64,000 nt of DNA. Source: Aureococcus anophagefferens (Eukaryota; Sar; Pelagophyceae; Pelagomonadales; Pelagomonadaceae). The position numbers and the translations under genes were made by a program. The stretch lies in NCBI RefSeq assembly GCF_000186865.1, contig NW_008705571.1, forward strand, positions 770,530 through 834,529, read 5' to 3'. The notes beneath the pieces are model-generated. The model worked only from the letters and a program-made list of their open reading frames with translations. It made no database searches and was not told the origin of the DNA. How positions within the stretch are numbered: the stretch's first letter is position 1; every line of letters starts with the position of its first letter. Positions 55,710 through 64,000 of this stretch are shown piece after piece.

Positions 55710-56672
55710 ATGAAGACATGGTGGCTTTGCTGCCTCACCGCCGCCACGGCCTGCTTCGACTGCTGGGACACGGGCGTCGTCTCGGACACGACCGCGGCAT
55801 GCGTCGAGGACTGGTTCGGCATGGAGATCTTCACCGAGACCGGCGACGAGGAGCTCCGCTTCGTCGTCTACTTTCGCGAGGAGACGATCGAGGCGACGGC
55901 GCGGGACGTCGCGCTGCATCGCTGGGGCGGCGACGCGGGCCTCGCGCGCGAGGCCGCGGGCCGCATGCGCGACCGCGTCGCGGAGGGCGCGCCGTTCCGG
56001 CTGCGCTGCGCCAACGAGAGCGACGACCGCGTCTTCGCCGACTTCTTCGTGGAGGTCGGCGCGTCGAACCTCTTCCCGCTGCACGAGCAGCTCTTCCAGC
56101 GGTCCGACTGGGGCGGCCTCGCCGTCGAGCCGCTCGACTTCGCGCGGCGCCAGCTGCCGTCGCGGCCGGGGCTCCGCGCCGAGGGCGCCGCGCTGGGCTG
56201 CCCGCGCGGCGCGGCGACGACGCCGTTCTACGCCGTCGACGCGGCGCACCTCCACTCCGGCGCGGTGCCGGCCTACGCGCTCGGCGCGGCGTCCATCGAG
56301 CCCGGCGGGCCCTTCGCCGCGTGGGCGTCGGAGACGCGCGTGCCCTGCGCGACGTGGGCCGACGTCGCCGCGAGGCACGGGCTGGCGCCCTGCGGCGACC
56401 AGGCCATCACGCTGGTCAAGGTCGACGCCGAGGGCCGCGACGCCGCGATCGTCGGCGAGATCCTGGACTGGTACGACGCCGCGGCCTGCGACCGGCGGCC
56501 GTCGCGGATCCGCTACGAGGACCACGACGGGGCGAGCGTCGCGCTGCGCGGCCGCCTCGAGGGCGCGGGCTACGACTGCCGGCGCGACGAGGCCGTCGGC
56601 GACGTGGACTGCATGTCGAGGGACAACCGCGCTGAGTACGCGCGCTGGGCGTCGCAGTGGCCGCCCGATTAA
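55710..56672 (+). CDS. FkbM-family methyltransferase, secreted
   Basis: 320 aa. Signal peptide MKTWWLCCLTAATACFDC, then the SAM-dependent FkbM methyltransferase: DFFVEVGASN (motif I), DWGGLAVEPLDFARRQLPS (motif II acidic Glu), ATWADVAARHGL, and VKVDAEGRDAAIVGEILDWY, the signature region where FkbM proteins read DVEGxE. RIRYEDHDGASVALRGRLEG closes the fold. FkbM enzymes methylate sugars or polyketides. In algae they are often ER/Golgi proteins. The start is the first ATG in frame. Confidence 0.83.
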   Translation: MKTWWLCCLTAATACFDCWDTGVVSDTTAACVEDWFGMEIFTETGDEELRFVVYFREETIEATARDVALHRWGGDAGLAREAAGRMRDRVAEGAPFRLRCANESDDRVFADFFVEVGASNLFPLHEQLFQRSDWGGLAVEPLDFARRQLPSRPGLRAEGAALGCPRGAATTPFYAVDAAHLHSGAVPAYALGAASIEPGGPFAAWASETRVPCATWADVAARHGLAPCGDQAITLVKVDAEGRDAAIVGEILDWYDAAACDRRPSRIRYEDHDGASVALRGRLEGAGYDCRRDEAVGDVDCMSRDNRAEYARWASQWPPD

Positions 56673-56697
56673 ACAAAAAAATGTATGGTGTTCGACC

Positions 56698-57879
56698 CTA
56701 GCCGCCGCACCTCGTCTTGCAGACGGCGTCGGCGAGCTTGCCGCACTTCGTCTCGCAGTGGAGGGCCGCGATGGAGCAGAGGCGGTCCGCGACGGAGGGG
56801 AACCGCGCACGAAAGTTCGCCTCGGAGACGGCCGCGCCGTCGGCGCTCTTGTAGAGGTCGAAGAACATCTCGCCGATCTCGTCCTCGGGCACCTTCTCCT
56901 TGATCAGGCGGTCGCGGAAGGCCGCGAAGCCGACGTCGTCCGCCTTGCCCGTCGCGGCCGCGATGTCGCGCCAGGGGCAGCAGCCGGTCCACGGCTTGCC
57001 GCCGCTGTGGACGCCGTGGAGCCCGAGGTCGGCCTCGGCGGCGGGCTTGGCCTCGACGGCCCGGCCGACGATCTTCGCCGGCGCGCCCACAGCCGTCGCG
57101 CCGGACGGCACGGACCGCAGCACGACGGCGCCGCAGCCGATCTTCGCGCCGTCGCCGATCTTGATGTTGCCCAATATCGAAACGCCCGCGCCGAGGAGCA
57201 CGTCGCGGCCGACCTTGGGGTGGCGGTCGCCGCGCTCCTTGCCCGTCGCGCCGAGCGTCACGCCGTGCAGGATCGTGCAGCCCGCGCCGATCGTCGCCGT
57301 CTCGCCGACGACGACGCCCGTGCCGTGGTCGAAGACGACGGCCTTGCCGATGGTGCACGCCGGGTGGATGTCGACGGCTAACGCGTCGGACGCGCGGCCC
57401 TGGAGCCACTTGGCGAAGGACTTTTCGCCCCGGTCCCAGGACCGCCGCGCCACTCGGTGCGCGACGAGCGCGGCAAAACCCTTGAAGTTGAGCACGTCGA
57501 GGAGCGACTCGGCCGCGGGGTCGCGCTCGACGACGGCCGCCGCGTCGGCGCGCACGTTCTCGCCGATGGCGCAGCCGCCCTCGAGCGCGCGCTCGTCTTT
57601 TAGAGCGTCGACGAACGCGCGCCGCAGCGTCCGGAACGGCACGTCGCCGTCGGCGACGCGCGCGGCGACGGTCGCGCCGACGGCCTCCTCGAAGGACGCC
57701 GCGTCCAGGCAGTGGCGCAGCTGCGCGCGCAGGCGCGGGTCCGCCCGCGTCGCGGCGCGCGCCTCGCGCACGAGCTCCTCGAGAGCTTCGTCGCCGTGAA
57801 GGGTTTTCCTCCGTTTCTTCAGGAGGACGAGGGCTGCCGCGGCGGCGGCCAGCGATGCGGCCAGGGCGAGCTTGGTCAT
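56698..57879 (-). CDS. Serine O-acetyltransferase with C-terminal Cys-rich extension
   Basis: 393 aa. First enzyme of cysteine synthesis (serine plus acetyl-CoA). A short hydrophobic N-terminus (LALAASLAAAAAALVLL) may anchor it or be a targeting peptide. The CysE N-terminal helical domain holds VLNFKGFAALVAHRVARRSW. The left-handed beta-helix shows DIHPACTIGKAVVFDHGTGV, VVGETATIGAGCTILHGVTL and GDRHPKVGRDVLLGAG. The usual C-terminus after GAPAKIVGR is replaced by about 125 extra residues with WTGCCPWRDIAAATGKADD, an EF-hand-like FFDLYKSADGAAVSEANF and a CETKCGKLADAVCKTRCGG tail. Confidence 0.9.
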   Translation of the reverse strand: MTKLALAASLAAAAAALVLLKKRRKTLHGDEALEELVREARAATRADPRLRAQLRHCLDAASFEEAVGATVAARVADGDVPFRTLRRAFVDALKDERALEGGCAIGENVRADAAAVVERDPAAESLLDVLNFKGFAALVAHRVARRSWDRGEKSFAKWLQGRASDALAVDIHPACTIGKAVVFDHGTGVVVGETATIGAGCTILHGVTLGATGKERGDRHPKVGRDVLLGAGVSILGNIKIGDGAKIGCGAVVLRSVPSGATAVGAPAKIVGRAVEAKPAAEADLGLHGVHSGGKPWTGCCPWRDIAAATGKADDVGFAAFRDRLIKEKVPEDEIGEMFFDLYKSADGAAVSEANFRARFPSVADRLCSIAALHCETKCGKLADAVCKTRCGG

Positions 57880-58012
57880 CGTGCTGTGTGTTCGTTGGTC
57901 TGCGGCTGGCTGTGGCCAGCGCGACGCTCGACGAGGCGGGAATGTTGAACGCAATCCAATGTTGTCGGCTTGTTGTCGGTAACTTTACTCGCGTAATTCG
58001 AACGCCGGCGCG

Positions 58013-59296
58013 ATGTCAGGCCCGCGCACCCGCGGAGCCTGGCCGACGTGGACCCCTCCTGGAATGGCCGGCCTGGTGTCTGACAAGGAGTTTTTGCGCC
58101 TCAAGCAGCTCGCGCAGCAGCAACTCTTTCCGCCCAAGGTCGTGAATGCGTACGCGAACGCGCCGCGCGCGGCGGCGGCGAAGCGGCCCGGGTGGACGAG
58201 GCCAAACGGTGACGCAGCGCGTGCAGTGTGTCGTGGTGATGTAGATGGACTACACGATGCAATGGTGCGAGGTGCGGACCCGAACCACTCCTCCAAATCT
58301 CGTGGAATCATGGGTTCATATTCTTTGCTCGAGAAGGCTGCGAGCATTGGAAACGTGGACTGTTGCGCGCTTTTGGTGGCGGCGGGCGCGGACGTCAATT
58401 TCATAGCAGATTCCGAAGCGCCTTTACACGGCGGCTGCTGGAAGGGGCACGCCGCGGTCGTTTCATTCCTACTCAAATCTGGCGCGGACGTCGATTGTCG
58501 AGATAAAGACGGACAGACGCCTTTGCACATCGCCTGCGCGCTTGGGCACGCCGCGGTCGCTTCGCTGCTCCTCGCCGCCGGCGCTGACACGAATCAAAGA
58601 GATTATGTGCGCCTTGACGCGAGTCGAAAAAATTTTGTGCAACGGACCCCGTTTGACCGAGCTCTCCATCTCGGCCACCGAGGATGCGTCCTAGCATTAC
58701 TTCGCGCCGGCGCGGAGATACAAGTGATACCGCCATCGGAACTCAGAAAATTTTCGCACTGGCACGGGGCCTGCAAGGTAGCGCGCGGGTCATACGCATG
58801 GCGCGAGTCATATGCATTCAACTCCAGAGTCAAACCCTTGAACGACTACCTCATTCGCATCCGCGACGCGGGCGGCTGGAAAGCGCACGTGGCGCGCCAC
58901 CGCGCGCTCCTCGTCGGCCGCCTGCGCATTCTGCTGCGGAGATCGTCGACGACGCGAAGCGCCAGCTCGGCGCGCTGGAGCGGGCCGACCGATGAGAACG
59001 ACGTCGGGATGAAGGCCTTCTTCGCGAAGCAAATGTCGACCATGCTCGTGAAGCAGGCGGAGGGGTATCTCGCGCACGCGAACATGTGGGCCAAGGCGGC
59101 GGGCATCCCGCCGACCCTCACGATCGGCGGCGAGCCCCAGCCGCTGAAGCGGAAGCGCGGCGTCAAGAAGGAGGTCGCGCCGCCGTCGTCGCGCTCGCGG
59201 CGGACGTCGGCGACGACGTCGGCGCGGACGTGCCGCCTCCCCGACGACGCCCTGGGCCTCATCGTGGACTTTTCCGCGCCTCAAGGCGGTAACTAG
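58013..59296 (+). CDS. Ankyrin-repeat protein
   Basis: 427 aa. About four ankyrin repeats at 60-235 (AARAVCRGDVDGLHDAMVRG, LLEKAASIGNVDCCALLVAA, APLHGGCWKGHAAVVSFLLK, TPLHIACALGHAAVASLLLA). Then LNDYLIRIRDAGGWKAHVA, a motif shared by many ankyrin proteins of these algae as I recall, and a C-terminal LPDDALGLIVDFSAPQGG. The repeat region is less GC-rich than its neighbours, so the gene may be a younger family member. The segment after about residue 305 reads less well and could carry a frame error. Its TAG overlaps the stop of the next gene. Confidence 0.8.
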   Translation: MSGPRTRGAWPTWTPPGMAGLVSDKEFLRLKQLAQQQLFPPKVVNAYANAPRAAAAKRPGWTRPNGDAARAVCRGDVDGLHDAMVRGADPNHSSKSRGIMGSYSLLEKAASIGNVDCCALLVAAGADVNFIADSEAPLHGGCWKGHAAVVSFLLKSGADVDCRDKDGQTPLHIACALGHAAVASLLLAAGADTNQRDYVRLDASRKNFVQRTPFDRALHLGHRGCVLALLRAGAEIQVIPPSELRKFSHWHGACKVARGSYAWRESYAFNSRVKPLNDYLIRIRDAGGWKAHVARHRALLVGRLRILLRRSSTTRSASSARWSGPTDENDVGMKAFFAKQMSTMLVKQAEGYLAHANMWAKAAGIPPTLTIGGEPQPLKRKRGVKKEVAPPSSRSRRTSATTSARTCRLPDDALGLIVDFSAPQGGN

Positions 59297-60369
59297 GGGT
59301 TATCGTCCGGGCAGAGGACCGCGCCGAACTGGAGGCGGTTGTAGAAGCCCGGCGGCGCGCGCGTCGCCCAGGCGGCCTTGAGGGCGTCGAGGGCCGTCGG
59401 CGGTCGGTGCTCGCCGCAGGGCGTCGCGAGCGTCCAGACGAAGGCCGCGTGGGCGAGGTCGACGACGCCGTCGGGCGGGCCGAGGTCGAACGGCCGCGCG
59501 AGGAGCGGGTCCACGAGCGCCTCGGCGCGCGCGGCGTCGTCCGGGTGGCGGTCCTCGCAGCCGTCGACGACGACGAGGGCCCGCTTCCCCGCGCGGCGCG
59601 TCGACGCGAGGTGCGCGCGGACCGCGGGCCAGTCGACGGCGTCGCCCGCGGCGACGCGCAGCGCGGCCGCGCCGGAGCCGGCCTCGAGCGCGGCCGTCGC
59701 GGCCGCGAGGAGCGGCGCGTCGCCCGCGAGGACGAGGGCCGCGGCGTGGTGCGCCCGCGCCGAGGCCCAGACCTTGCCGAAGCCGCGGACCTCCTCCGCC
59801 GCGGACGTCGCGGACGGCCCCGCGCCGACGGCCGCGGCGAACGCGTCCGCGAGCGCGGACCGCGGCAGCTCCGGCAGAGGGACCGCGGCGACCGGTGGCG
59901 CGGTGGGCGCGTCGCCGCGCCGCAGCGCCAGGGCCAGGGCGACGACGACGGCGGCGACGGCCGCGAGCGGCGCGAGCGCGGCCGGCCGGCGCGGCGCGCT
60001 CGCCTTCGGCGGCCGCGCCCGCGGCGGCAGCGGCGCGTCGAGGTCCACGGGCGGCGAGCGCAGCGGCGTCGCCGGCGCCAGGATCACGGCGGGCGTGGAC
60101 GGCGGCGACGCGGGCGTGGCCTGCGGCGCGGAGCCCGAGGACATCCGCACGGTCCGCCGCGGCGTCGCTTTCCGCCGCGGCGTCGGCGCGGCCGCGGGCG
60201 CGTCGCCGTCGAGCCAGCGGGAGAGTTTCTTCTGGATGTTCGCCGTCGAGTCCTTGCTCGTGTACGCGAAGCCGAGCTCGTCGCAGGTGCTCTTCAGCTC
60301 GTCGCGCACGGCCTTGCTCGGCGATGCGCCGACGAGGTAGCGCGCTTGCGACCTCGCGCGCGCGCTCAT
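59293..60369 (-). CDS. Membrane protein with SAP/LEM-like head; possible LAP1-like lumenal domain
   Basis: 358 aa. The N-terminal ~55 residues (SKAVRDELKSTCDELGFAYT) look like a small helical DNA-binding or SAP/LEM-type domain. A Pro/Ser/Arg linker leads to one membrane helix (ALAPLAAVAAVVVALALALR). The last ~190 residues read like a P-loop-less ATPase-like domain (HHAAALVLAGDAPLLAAATA, RALVVVDGCEDRHPDDAARA, DGVVDLAHAAFVWTLATP). This plan, nucleoplasmic head, one helix and lumenal AAA-like domain, resembles LAP1/TOR1AIP torsin activators, but similarity is structural guesswork. The stop overlaps that of the ankyrin gene (CTAG). Confidence 0.55.
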   Translation of the reverse strand: MSARARSQARYLVGASPSKAVRDELKSTCDELGFAYTSKDSTANIQKKLSRWLDGDAPAAAPTPRRKATPRRTVRMSSGSAPQATPASPPSTPAVILAPATPLRSPPVDLDAPLPPRARPPKASAPRRPAALAPLAAVAAVVVALALALRRGDAPTAPPVAAVPLPELPRSALADAFAAAVGAGPSATSAAEEVRGFGKVWASARAHHAAALVLAGDAPLLAAATAALEAGSGAAALRVAAGDAVDWPAVRAHLASTRRAGKRALVVVDGCEDRHPDDAARAEALVDPLLARPFDLGPPDGVVDLAHAAFVWTLATPCGEHRPPTALDALKAAWATRAPPGFYNRLQFGAVLCPDDNP

Positions 60370-60722
60370 TGTGCTGCGCGCTGCGCGTGTGCTGTGCGAG
60401 CGATGCGCGTAGTGGTGCGGAGCGATGCGCGCGATTTGCTGCGGAGATGGCAGCGCTTACAGCCGCGCGGCACGCTGCCAGTGGCGGCAGGCGACGACGG
60501 CAAGCAGCAAGCGAGCCACAGCCAGTGGGCTTGCACGATGTCTCTCCAGGGCAACCGCCGGCGTCGTGAAACGCGCGGGGACGCCCGTCGACGCCCGGAG
60601 AGAGCGCCGAGAGTACTGGGGGATCGTCTCGTGGCGTGGCGCGACCGTCGGCGGCGCTGGGGCGACGCGCCGCGCCGTCGACTGCGTTTCTCGGCGCAAA
60701 GCACCGGGGGCCCGCGGTCGCC
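60370..60722. other. Intergenic between divergent genes
   Basis: The shared upstream region of the LAP1-like and the small membrane-protein genes. No ORF with recognisable features. The left part is rich in short GTGCTGCGC/TGTGCGAGCGATGCG repeats around 60370-60430. Confidence 0.45.
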
Positions 60723-61238
60723 ATGCCCACGAGCCTCCCGGGCCTGGAGCCCCCCGGCGGCGGGCGGCGACGAGCCCTGGCGGACCGGCCGGCCGCCCCC
60801 GCGGCCGCGGTTCCGTCGCGCGGCCGTTCGCCGCCCGAGGCCGCCGCCGGCCGGAGCCCGAGCAAGGCCTCGGCCTCGTCGAGCGCTTCCTACGGGGGTT
60901 CGAGGCCTTCGTTCGCGCCGCGCGAGATCCCGGGGGGTGTCGCATAAAAGAGGCGCCGCGCGGTCGACGACGCGTTTCCCGCCCCCTCCGCAGCGTTCAA
61001 GATCTTCCTCTCGCCGGCCTTCTACAAGAAGACGGCGACGGAGTTCGGCGACATGGTCGCCACCAACTACTTAAAGAAGGGCATCATGGCGCAGCCCATC
61101 GTCGGCTTGATGGTCACCCTCGGCGTCACGGGCTACTTCGTCGAGTACGCCGTCCTCGGCCGGTACCACGTTGCGCACCACAAGGAGGAGGAGGCCGCCG
61201 CGTTGAAGGAGTACCGCGCGAAGCACGCGCACCACTAG
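60723..61238 (+). CDS. Small single-helix protein, ATP synthase subunit f-like (spliced)
   Basis: 152 aa from exons 60723-60936 and 60994-61238 (57-nt intron; the join gives EIPGAFKIFLSPAF). Exon 1 encodes a Pro/Ala/Ser-rich leader (MPTSLPGLEPPGGG). Exon 2 has FYKKTATEFGDMVATNYLKK, one helix PIVGLMVTLGVTGYFVEYAV and a charged tail HHKEEEAAALKEYRAKHAHH. The helix and KEY/KEEE tail resemble mitochondrial F1Fo-ATP synthase subunit f-type proteins; this is a weak, pattern-based guess. An ATG at 61053 would give only the last 61 residues. Confidence 0.55.
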
Positions 61239-61386
61239 GTCCGGCTTCCCCGGCCGCTTCCTCGGCCGCCTCCTTTCCGGCCCGCGCGAGCCCCCGCTCG
61301 CGCCGCGGCGACGTCGCCCCCACTACCTAAGTTTCCCTCGTACCATGATGATCAGGGCCCATCGCGCTTAGATTGCGACGGCCGGT

Positions 61387-62688
61387 CTACTTGGAGACGG
61401 CGTGGATCGCCTTGGCGACGTGGTCGACGTTCGACGGCGTGAGCCCCGCGACGGAGATGCGGCCGTCGAGCGTGCAGTAGACGTGGAACTCGTCGCGCAT
61501 GGCCTGGACCTGGTCGGCCGTGAGCCCCGTGTAGGCGAACATGCCGATCTGGTCCGTGATGTGGGCCCAGTCGCGCGTGGACCCCGCGTCCGCGAGCTTG
61601 GCCTTGAGCGCCGCGCGCATCTCGGAGATGCGGTCGGCCATGGCCTTGCACTCGGCCGTCCACTTGGCGCGGAGTTGGGCATCGCCGAGGACCTCGGCGA
61701 CGACGCGCGCGCCGTGCACCGGCGGGCTCGAGTACATGGGGCGGATGACGGCCTTGAGCTGCGACTCGAGCGCGCGCGCCTCCGCGGCGTCCGCGCAGAC
61801 CATGGACAGCGCGCCGACGCGCTCGCCGTAGAGCCCGAAATTCTTCGCGTAGGACTGGGCGAGCATGAGCGTGTGGCCCTCGGCGACGAAGTGGCGGAGG
61901 CCGCCCGCGTCGCGCTCCGCGTCGCCGGACGCGAAGCCCTGGTACGCGCAGTCGAAGAAGAGCTGCGCGCCCGTGGCCTTGAGGGCCGCCGACAGGGCCT
62001 TCCACTGGTCCATGGACGGGTCGACGCCCGTCGGGTTGTGCGCGCAGGCGTGGAGCAGGATCGTCGCGCCGGACTCGGCGGCCGACAGGTCCTCGAGCAT
62101 CGCGTCGAAGTCGAGCTTCGTGCGCGTCGCCGCGTCGAGGTAGCGGTACGTGCGGATCTCGAGGCCCGCGTCGCGGAAGATGTTCAGGTGGTTGCTCCAC
62201 GTCGGGTCCGGCACGTAGATGGCCTGCTTCTTGCTCGCGTCGCCGCCGGTGAGCGACGGCAGGCGCTCGAGGAGCTGCGCGGCGACGCGGAGGCAGCCCG
62301 TGCCGCTGAGGGCCTGGGTGGCCGCGACGCGCTTCTCCGCGAGCGGCGCCGAGCCCGCGCCGTAGGCGAACTCGAGGCTCGACGCGAGGAACTTGGCGTC
62401 GCCGGTGATCGGCGCGTACTCGTGGTCCGTCAGCGACGCGACGACGCGCTTCTCCGCCTCGGCGATGGACGGCAGCACGTAGGGCTTGCCGTTCTCGTCG
62501 CGGTACGCGCCGACGCCCAGGGAGACCTTCTTGGCGTCCGTGTCCGCGAGGAAGTCCTGCGTCAAGCCCAAGATAGGATCGGCGGGCGCGCTCTGCACGT
62601 TGCTCCACGCGGACAAGCTGCGCGCGGCGGACCGGCGGGCCGGTGCGGCCATGGTGATGGCACGGCGGGCGAGCGCACGCTGAGCCAT
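61387..62688 (-). CDS. Aspartate aminotransferase, probably mitochondrial
   Basis: 433-aa PLP enzyme that interconverts aspartate/2-oxoglutarate and oxaloacetate/glutamate. Arg/Ala-rich presequence (MAQRALARRAITMAAPARRS), then the class I aminotransferase: VSLGVGAYRDENGKPYVLPS, the substrate-binding GTGCLRVAAQLL, ACAHNPTGVDPSMDQW, FFDCAYQGFASGD, and the PLP lysine in AQSYAKNFGLYGERVGALS. C-terminal RISVAGLTPSNVDHVAKAIH is complete. The length is normal. ATG 62688 is used; an in-frame extension upstream lacks conservation. Confidence 0.95.
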   Translation of the reverse strand: MAQRALARRAITMAAPARRSAARSLSAWSNVQSAPADPILGLTQDFLADTDAKKVSLGVGAYRDENGKPYVLPSIAEAEKRVVASLTDHEYAPITGDAKFLASSLEFAYGAGSAPLAEKRVAATQALSGTGCLRVAAQLLERLPSLTGGDASKKQAIYVPDPTWSNHLNIFRDAGLEIRTYRYLDAATRTKLDFDAMLEDLSAAESGATILLHACAHNPTGVDPSMDQWKALSAALKATGAQLFFDCAYQGFASGDAERDAGGLRHFVAEGHTLMLAQSYAKNFGLYGERVGALSMVCADAAEARALESQLKAVIRPMYSSPPVHGARVVAEVLGDAQLRAKWTAECKAMADRISEMRAALKAKLADAGSTRDWAHITDQIGMFAYTGLTADQVQAMRDEFHVYCTLDGRISVAGLTPSNVDHVAKAIHAVSK

Positions 62689-62953
62689 GCTGTCTTGCTC
62701 GGCGCTGCTGCAGACGACGGCGGGGCGCGAGAGAGCTGCTTCTCGGTTTGAAGAGCCTTCTCGAACTTGCAGTGACTTGCATTGACGTTGCACCAGATTG
62801 CACCGCGCGCGTGTCGGCCAGGCGTCGCAGCTCCAGCTGAAAGAAGACACCCCGATCCTCATCGCAATCGTGGTTTGCTGAACCAGCGGGCTTGTCGAAG
62901 GACCGTCGTCGCGAAACGCACGGCGACAACACACGACAAACCCCCCAAAAACT

Positions 62954-63967
62954 CTAGGTCAGCATCTTAATGCACGTCCCCATGGCGGCTCTCAGGATCG
63001 CGCGCTGGCCGTCGCGGTAGAACTTCGCGTAGTCCGCCGCGTTTCCCGGCGCCGCGGCGCTGCGGTCGTGGCGGTCCAGCGCGAGGAAGCCCTCCTGGAG
63101 CGCGAGCGCGAGCCGCTCGACGTCGCCGCGCGCGGGCGGGTCCGCGCTGCCGAGCTTGCGCCAGAGCGCCGGGGGCAGGACGCCGTCGGCCTTGAGCGCG
63201 CAGTCGGCGACGTCCGCGGCCTTGCCGCCGACGAGGTTGCAGACGTCGTTCTCGTTGCCGGGGAACGCGAAGCCGTAGGCCAGGAGCAGCTCGCCGTTGG
63301 ACCGGCCCGCGCCGTAGGTGATCGTCGCCTCCTCGCCTTCGAGGAGCGGCCGCGCGTTCGCGAAGCGGAGCGGCGCCGACCGCCCCGCGCGCGAGATGGC
63401 GACTTCCGCGGCCTCGTCGTGGTTCAGGAAGTCGAGAAACGGCACGTAGGCCGTCGTCGCCGCGCCGCCGTCGAAGCCCGCTTCGAAGCCCCGGCTCCAG
63501 AGCATGCCGCGCGCCCACGCGAGGTCGCCGCACGTGACGTGCGGCGCGAAGGGCCGCACGCGCGCCGCGAGACGCGCCAGCGCTTCGTCGCCCGCGCGGA
63601 CGGCCGCGAGGAGCGGCGTGCCGCCCAGCAGCGCGTCGGCCTCCGCCCGTCCCCAGCTGCCCGCGTCGACGCCCGGGTACGGCAGCGCGGCGGCGTAGGC
63701 GTAGAACGGCGACCGCGCGTCGAGGCGCGCGTCGGCGAGGGTCACGTAGAGCAGGTCGCGGCCCGTCGGCGGCGCGCGGCCCGCGGCGCGCATGCGGCGG
63801 AGCAAGCGTCGCCCGAAGGGCGTGCCCGCGGCGCGCCGCTCCGAGAGCACGAAGCGCGCCGGGCATTCGATCTCGAAGCCCTCCGGCAGCGCGCGCGCGG
63901 CGAAGAGGCCCTCGCCGCCGCGGCCGTCCGGCCGGCGCACGAGGCCGTGGGGCGCGTAGCCTGCCAT
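62954..63967 (-). CDS. SET-domain lysine methyltransferase (SETD3/RLSMT-like)
   Basis: 337-aa class VII SET methyltransferase. GGEGLFAARALPEGFEIECP opens the SET fold. YVPFLDFLNHDEAAEV (the F-D-x-x-N-H motif) and ATITYGAGRSNGELLLAYGF with PGNENDVCNLV give the SAM and knot motifs of the SETD3 and Rubisco LSMT group. The Rubis-subs-bind C-terminal domain is short (ADYAKFYRDGQRAIL). Its target is unknown: Rubisco, histone or actin-like substrates are all possible. ATG 63967 at the right edge starts MAGYAPHGLVRRPDGRGGEG and looks complete. Confidence 0.85.
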   Translation of the reverse strand: MAGYAPHGLVRRPDGRGGEGLFAARALPEGFEIECPARFVLSERRAAGTPFGRRLLRRMRAAGRAPPTGRDLLYVTLADARLDARSPFYAYAAALPYPGVDAGSWGRAEADALLGGTPLLAAVRAGDEALARLAARVRPFAPHVTCGDLAWARGMLWSRGFEAGFDGGAATTAYVPFLDFLNHDEAAEVAISRAGRSAPLRFANARPLLEGEEATITYGAGRSNGELLLAYGFAFPGNENDVCNLVGGKAADVADCALKADGVLPPALWRKLGSADPPARGDVERLALALQEGFLALDRHDRSAAAPGNAADYAKFYRDGQRAILRAAMGTCIKMLT

Positions 63968-64000
63968 GTGATTTCGGAGGCCGGCGCGCTGGCCTTTGAG

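Noticed and set aside
1..64000. CRISPR arrays, operons, ribosome binding sites, insertion sequences of bacterial type
   Set aside because: None seen. Spliced genes, signal/transit peptides and nuclear 28S show a eukaryotic nuclear context in which these are not expected.

Overview
The window is nuclear DNA of a eukaryotic alga with a secondary (complex) plastid, most likely a pelagophyte stramenopile close to Aureococcus or Pelagomonas. The evidence is: the 3' end of a nuclear 28S rRNA gene at the left edge; GC-rich, very compact genes with short GT-AG introns (mostly 44-82 nt); plastid proteins with a signal peptide followed by an ASAFAP-like cleavage motif (CtpA, DUF2997 protein, RbgA-like GTPase, a small thylakoid-type protein); a plastid-type derlin; a selenocysteine thioredoxin/glutathione reductase with a SECIS element; and several copies of an intron-making transposable element of the introner type known from Aureococcus. 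Species assignment is inference.

Layout. 0-2.5 kb: 28S end, spacer, GT32-like glycosyltransferase. 2.5-9 kb: MHS-family transporter, CtpA protease interrupted by introner copy A, and an intron-less protein joining an IFT81-type CH domain to DENN domains. 9.2-13.3 kb: EEP-family enzyme, a repeat-rich stretch with gene shards and a frameshifted gene, and an RGS protein. 13.9-18 kb: Zn-cluster/PAS regulator and the selenoprotein reductase. 18-21 kb: large membrane protein with introner copy D and an unknown gene. 22-25 kb: UBC12 (NEDD8 E2), coiled-coil protein, cupin. 25.4-30.3 kb: propeller-like protein with introner copy B, DUF5672 protein, PAQR receptor, TMEM128-like protein. 30.8-37.3 kb: amino-acid transporter with introner copy C, small plastid protein, PDZ protein and derlin. 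37.8-47.9 kb: POC1, PPT, tyrosinase, JmjC and TPR/LRR proteins. 48-64 kb: surface proteins, plastid GTPase, Popeye protein, FkbM methyltransferase, serine acetyltransferase, ankyrin protein, possible LAP1-like protein, aspartate aminotransferase and SET-domain methyltransferase.

The strongest biology is the introner family. In four genes the intron equals one copy of an 8-bp target duplication plus the inserted element. The duplication supplies the 5' splice site (GT in two cases, GC in two) and the element end supplies the AG. Insertions work in both orientations relative to the gene. Two further introns are bounded by 9-10 bp direct repeats in the same way and may share a related origin.

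Gene order shows no operon logic. Tail-to-tail neighbours are extremely tight; two pairs overlap by their stop codons. Apart from plastid upkeep (CtpA, derlin, GTPase, DUF2997), redox and sulfur metabolism (TGR, serine acetyltransferase) and centriole or cilium-type domains (POC1, IFT81-like CH), the neighbours do not form one pathway.
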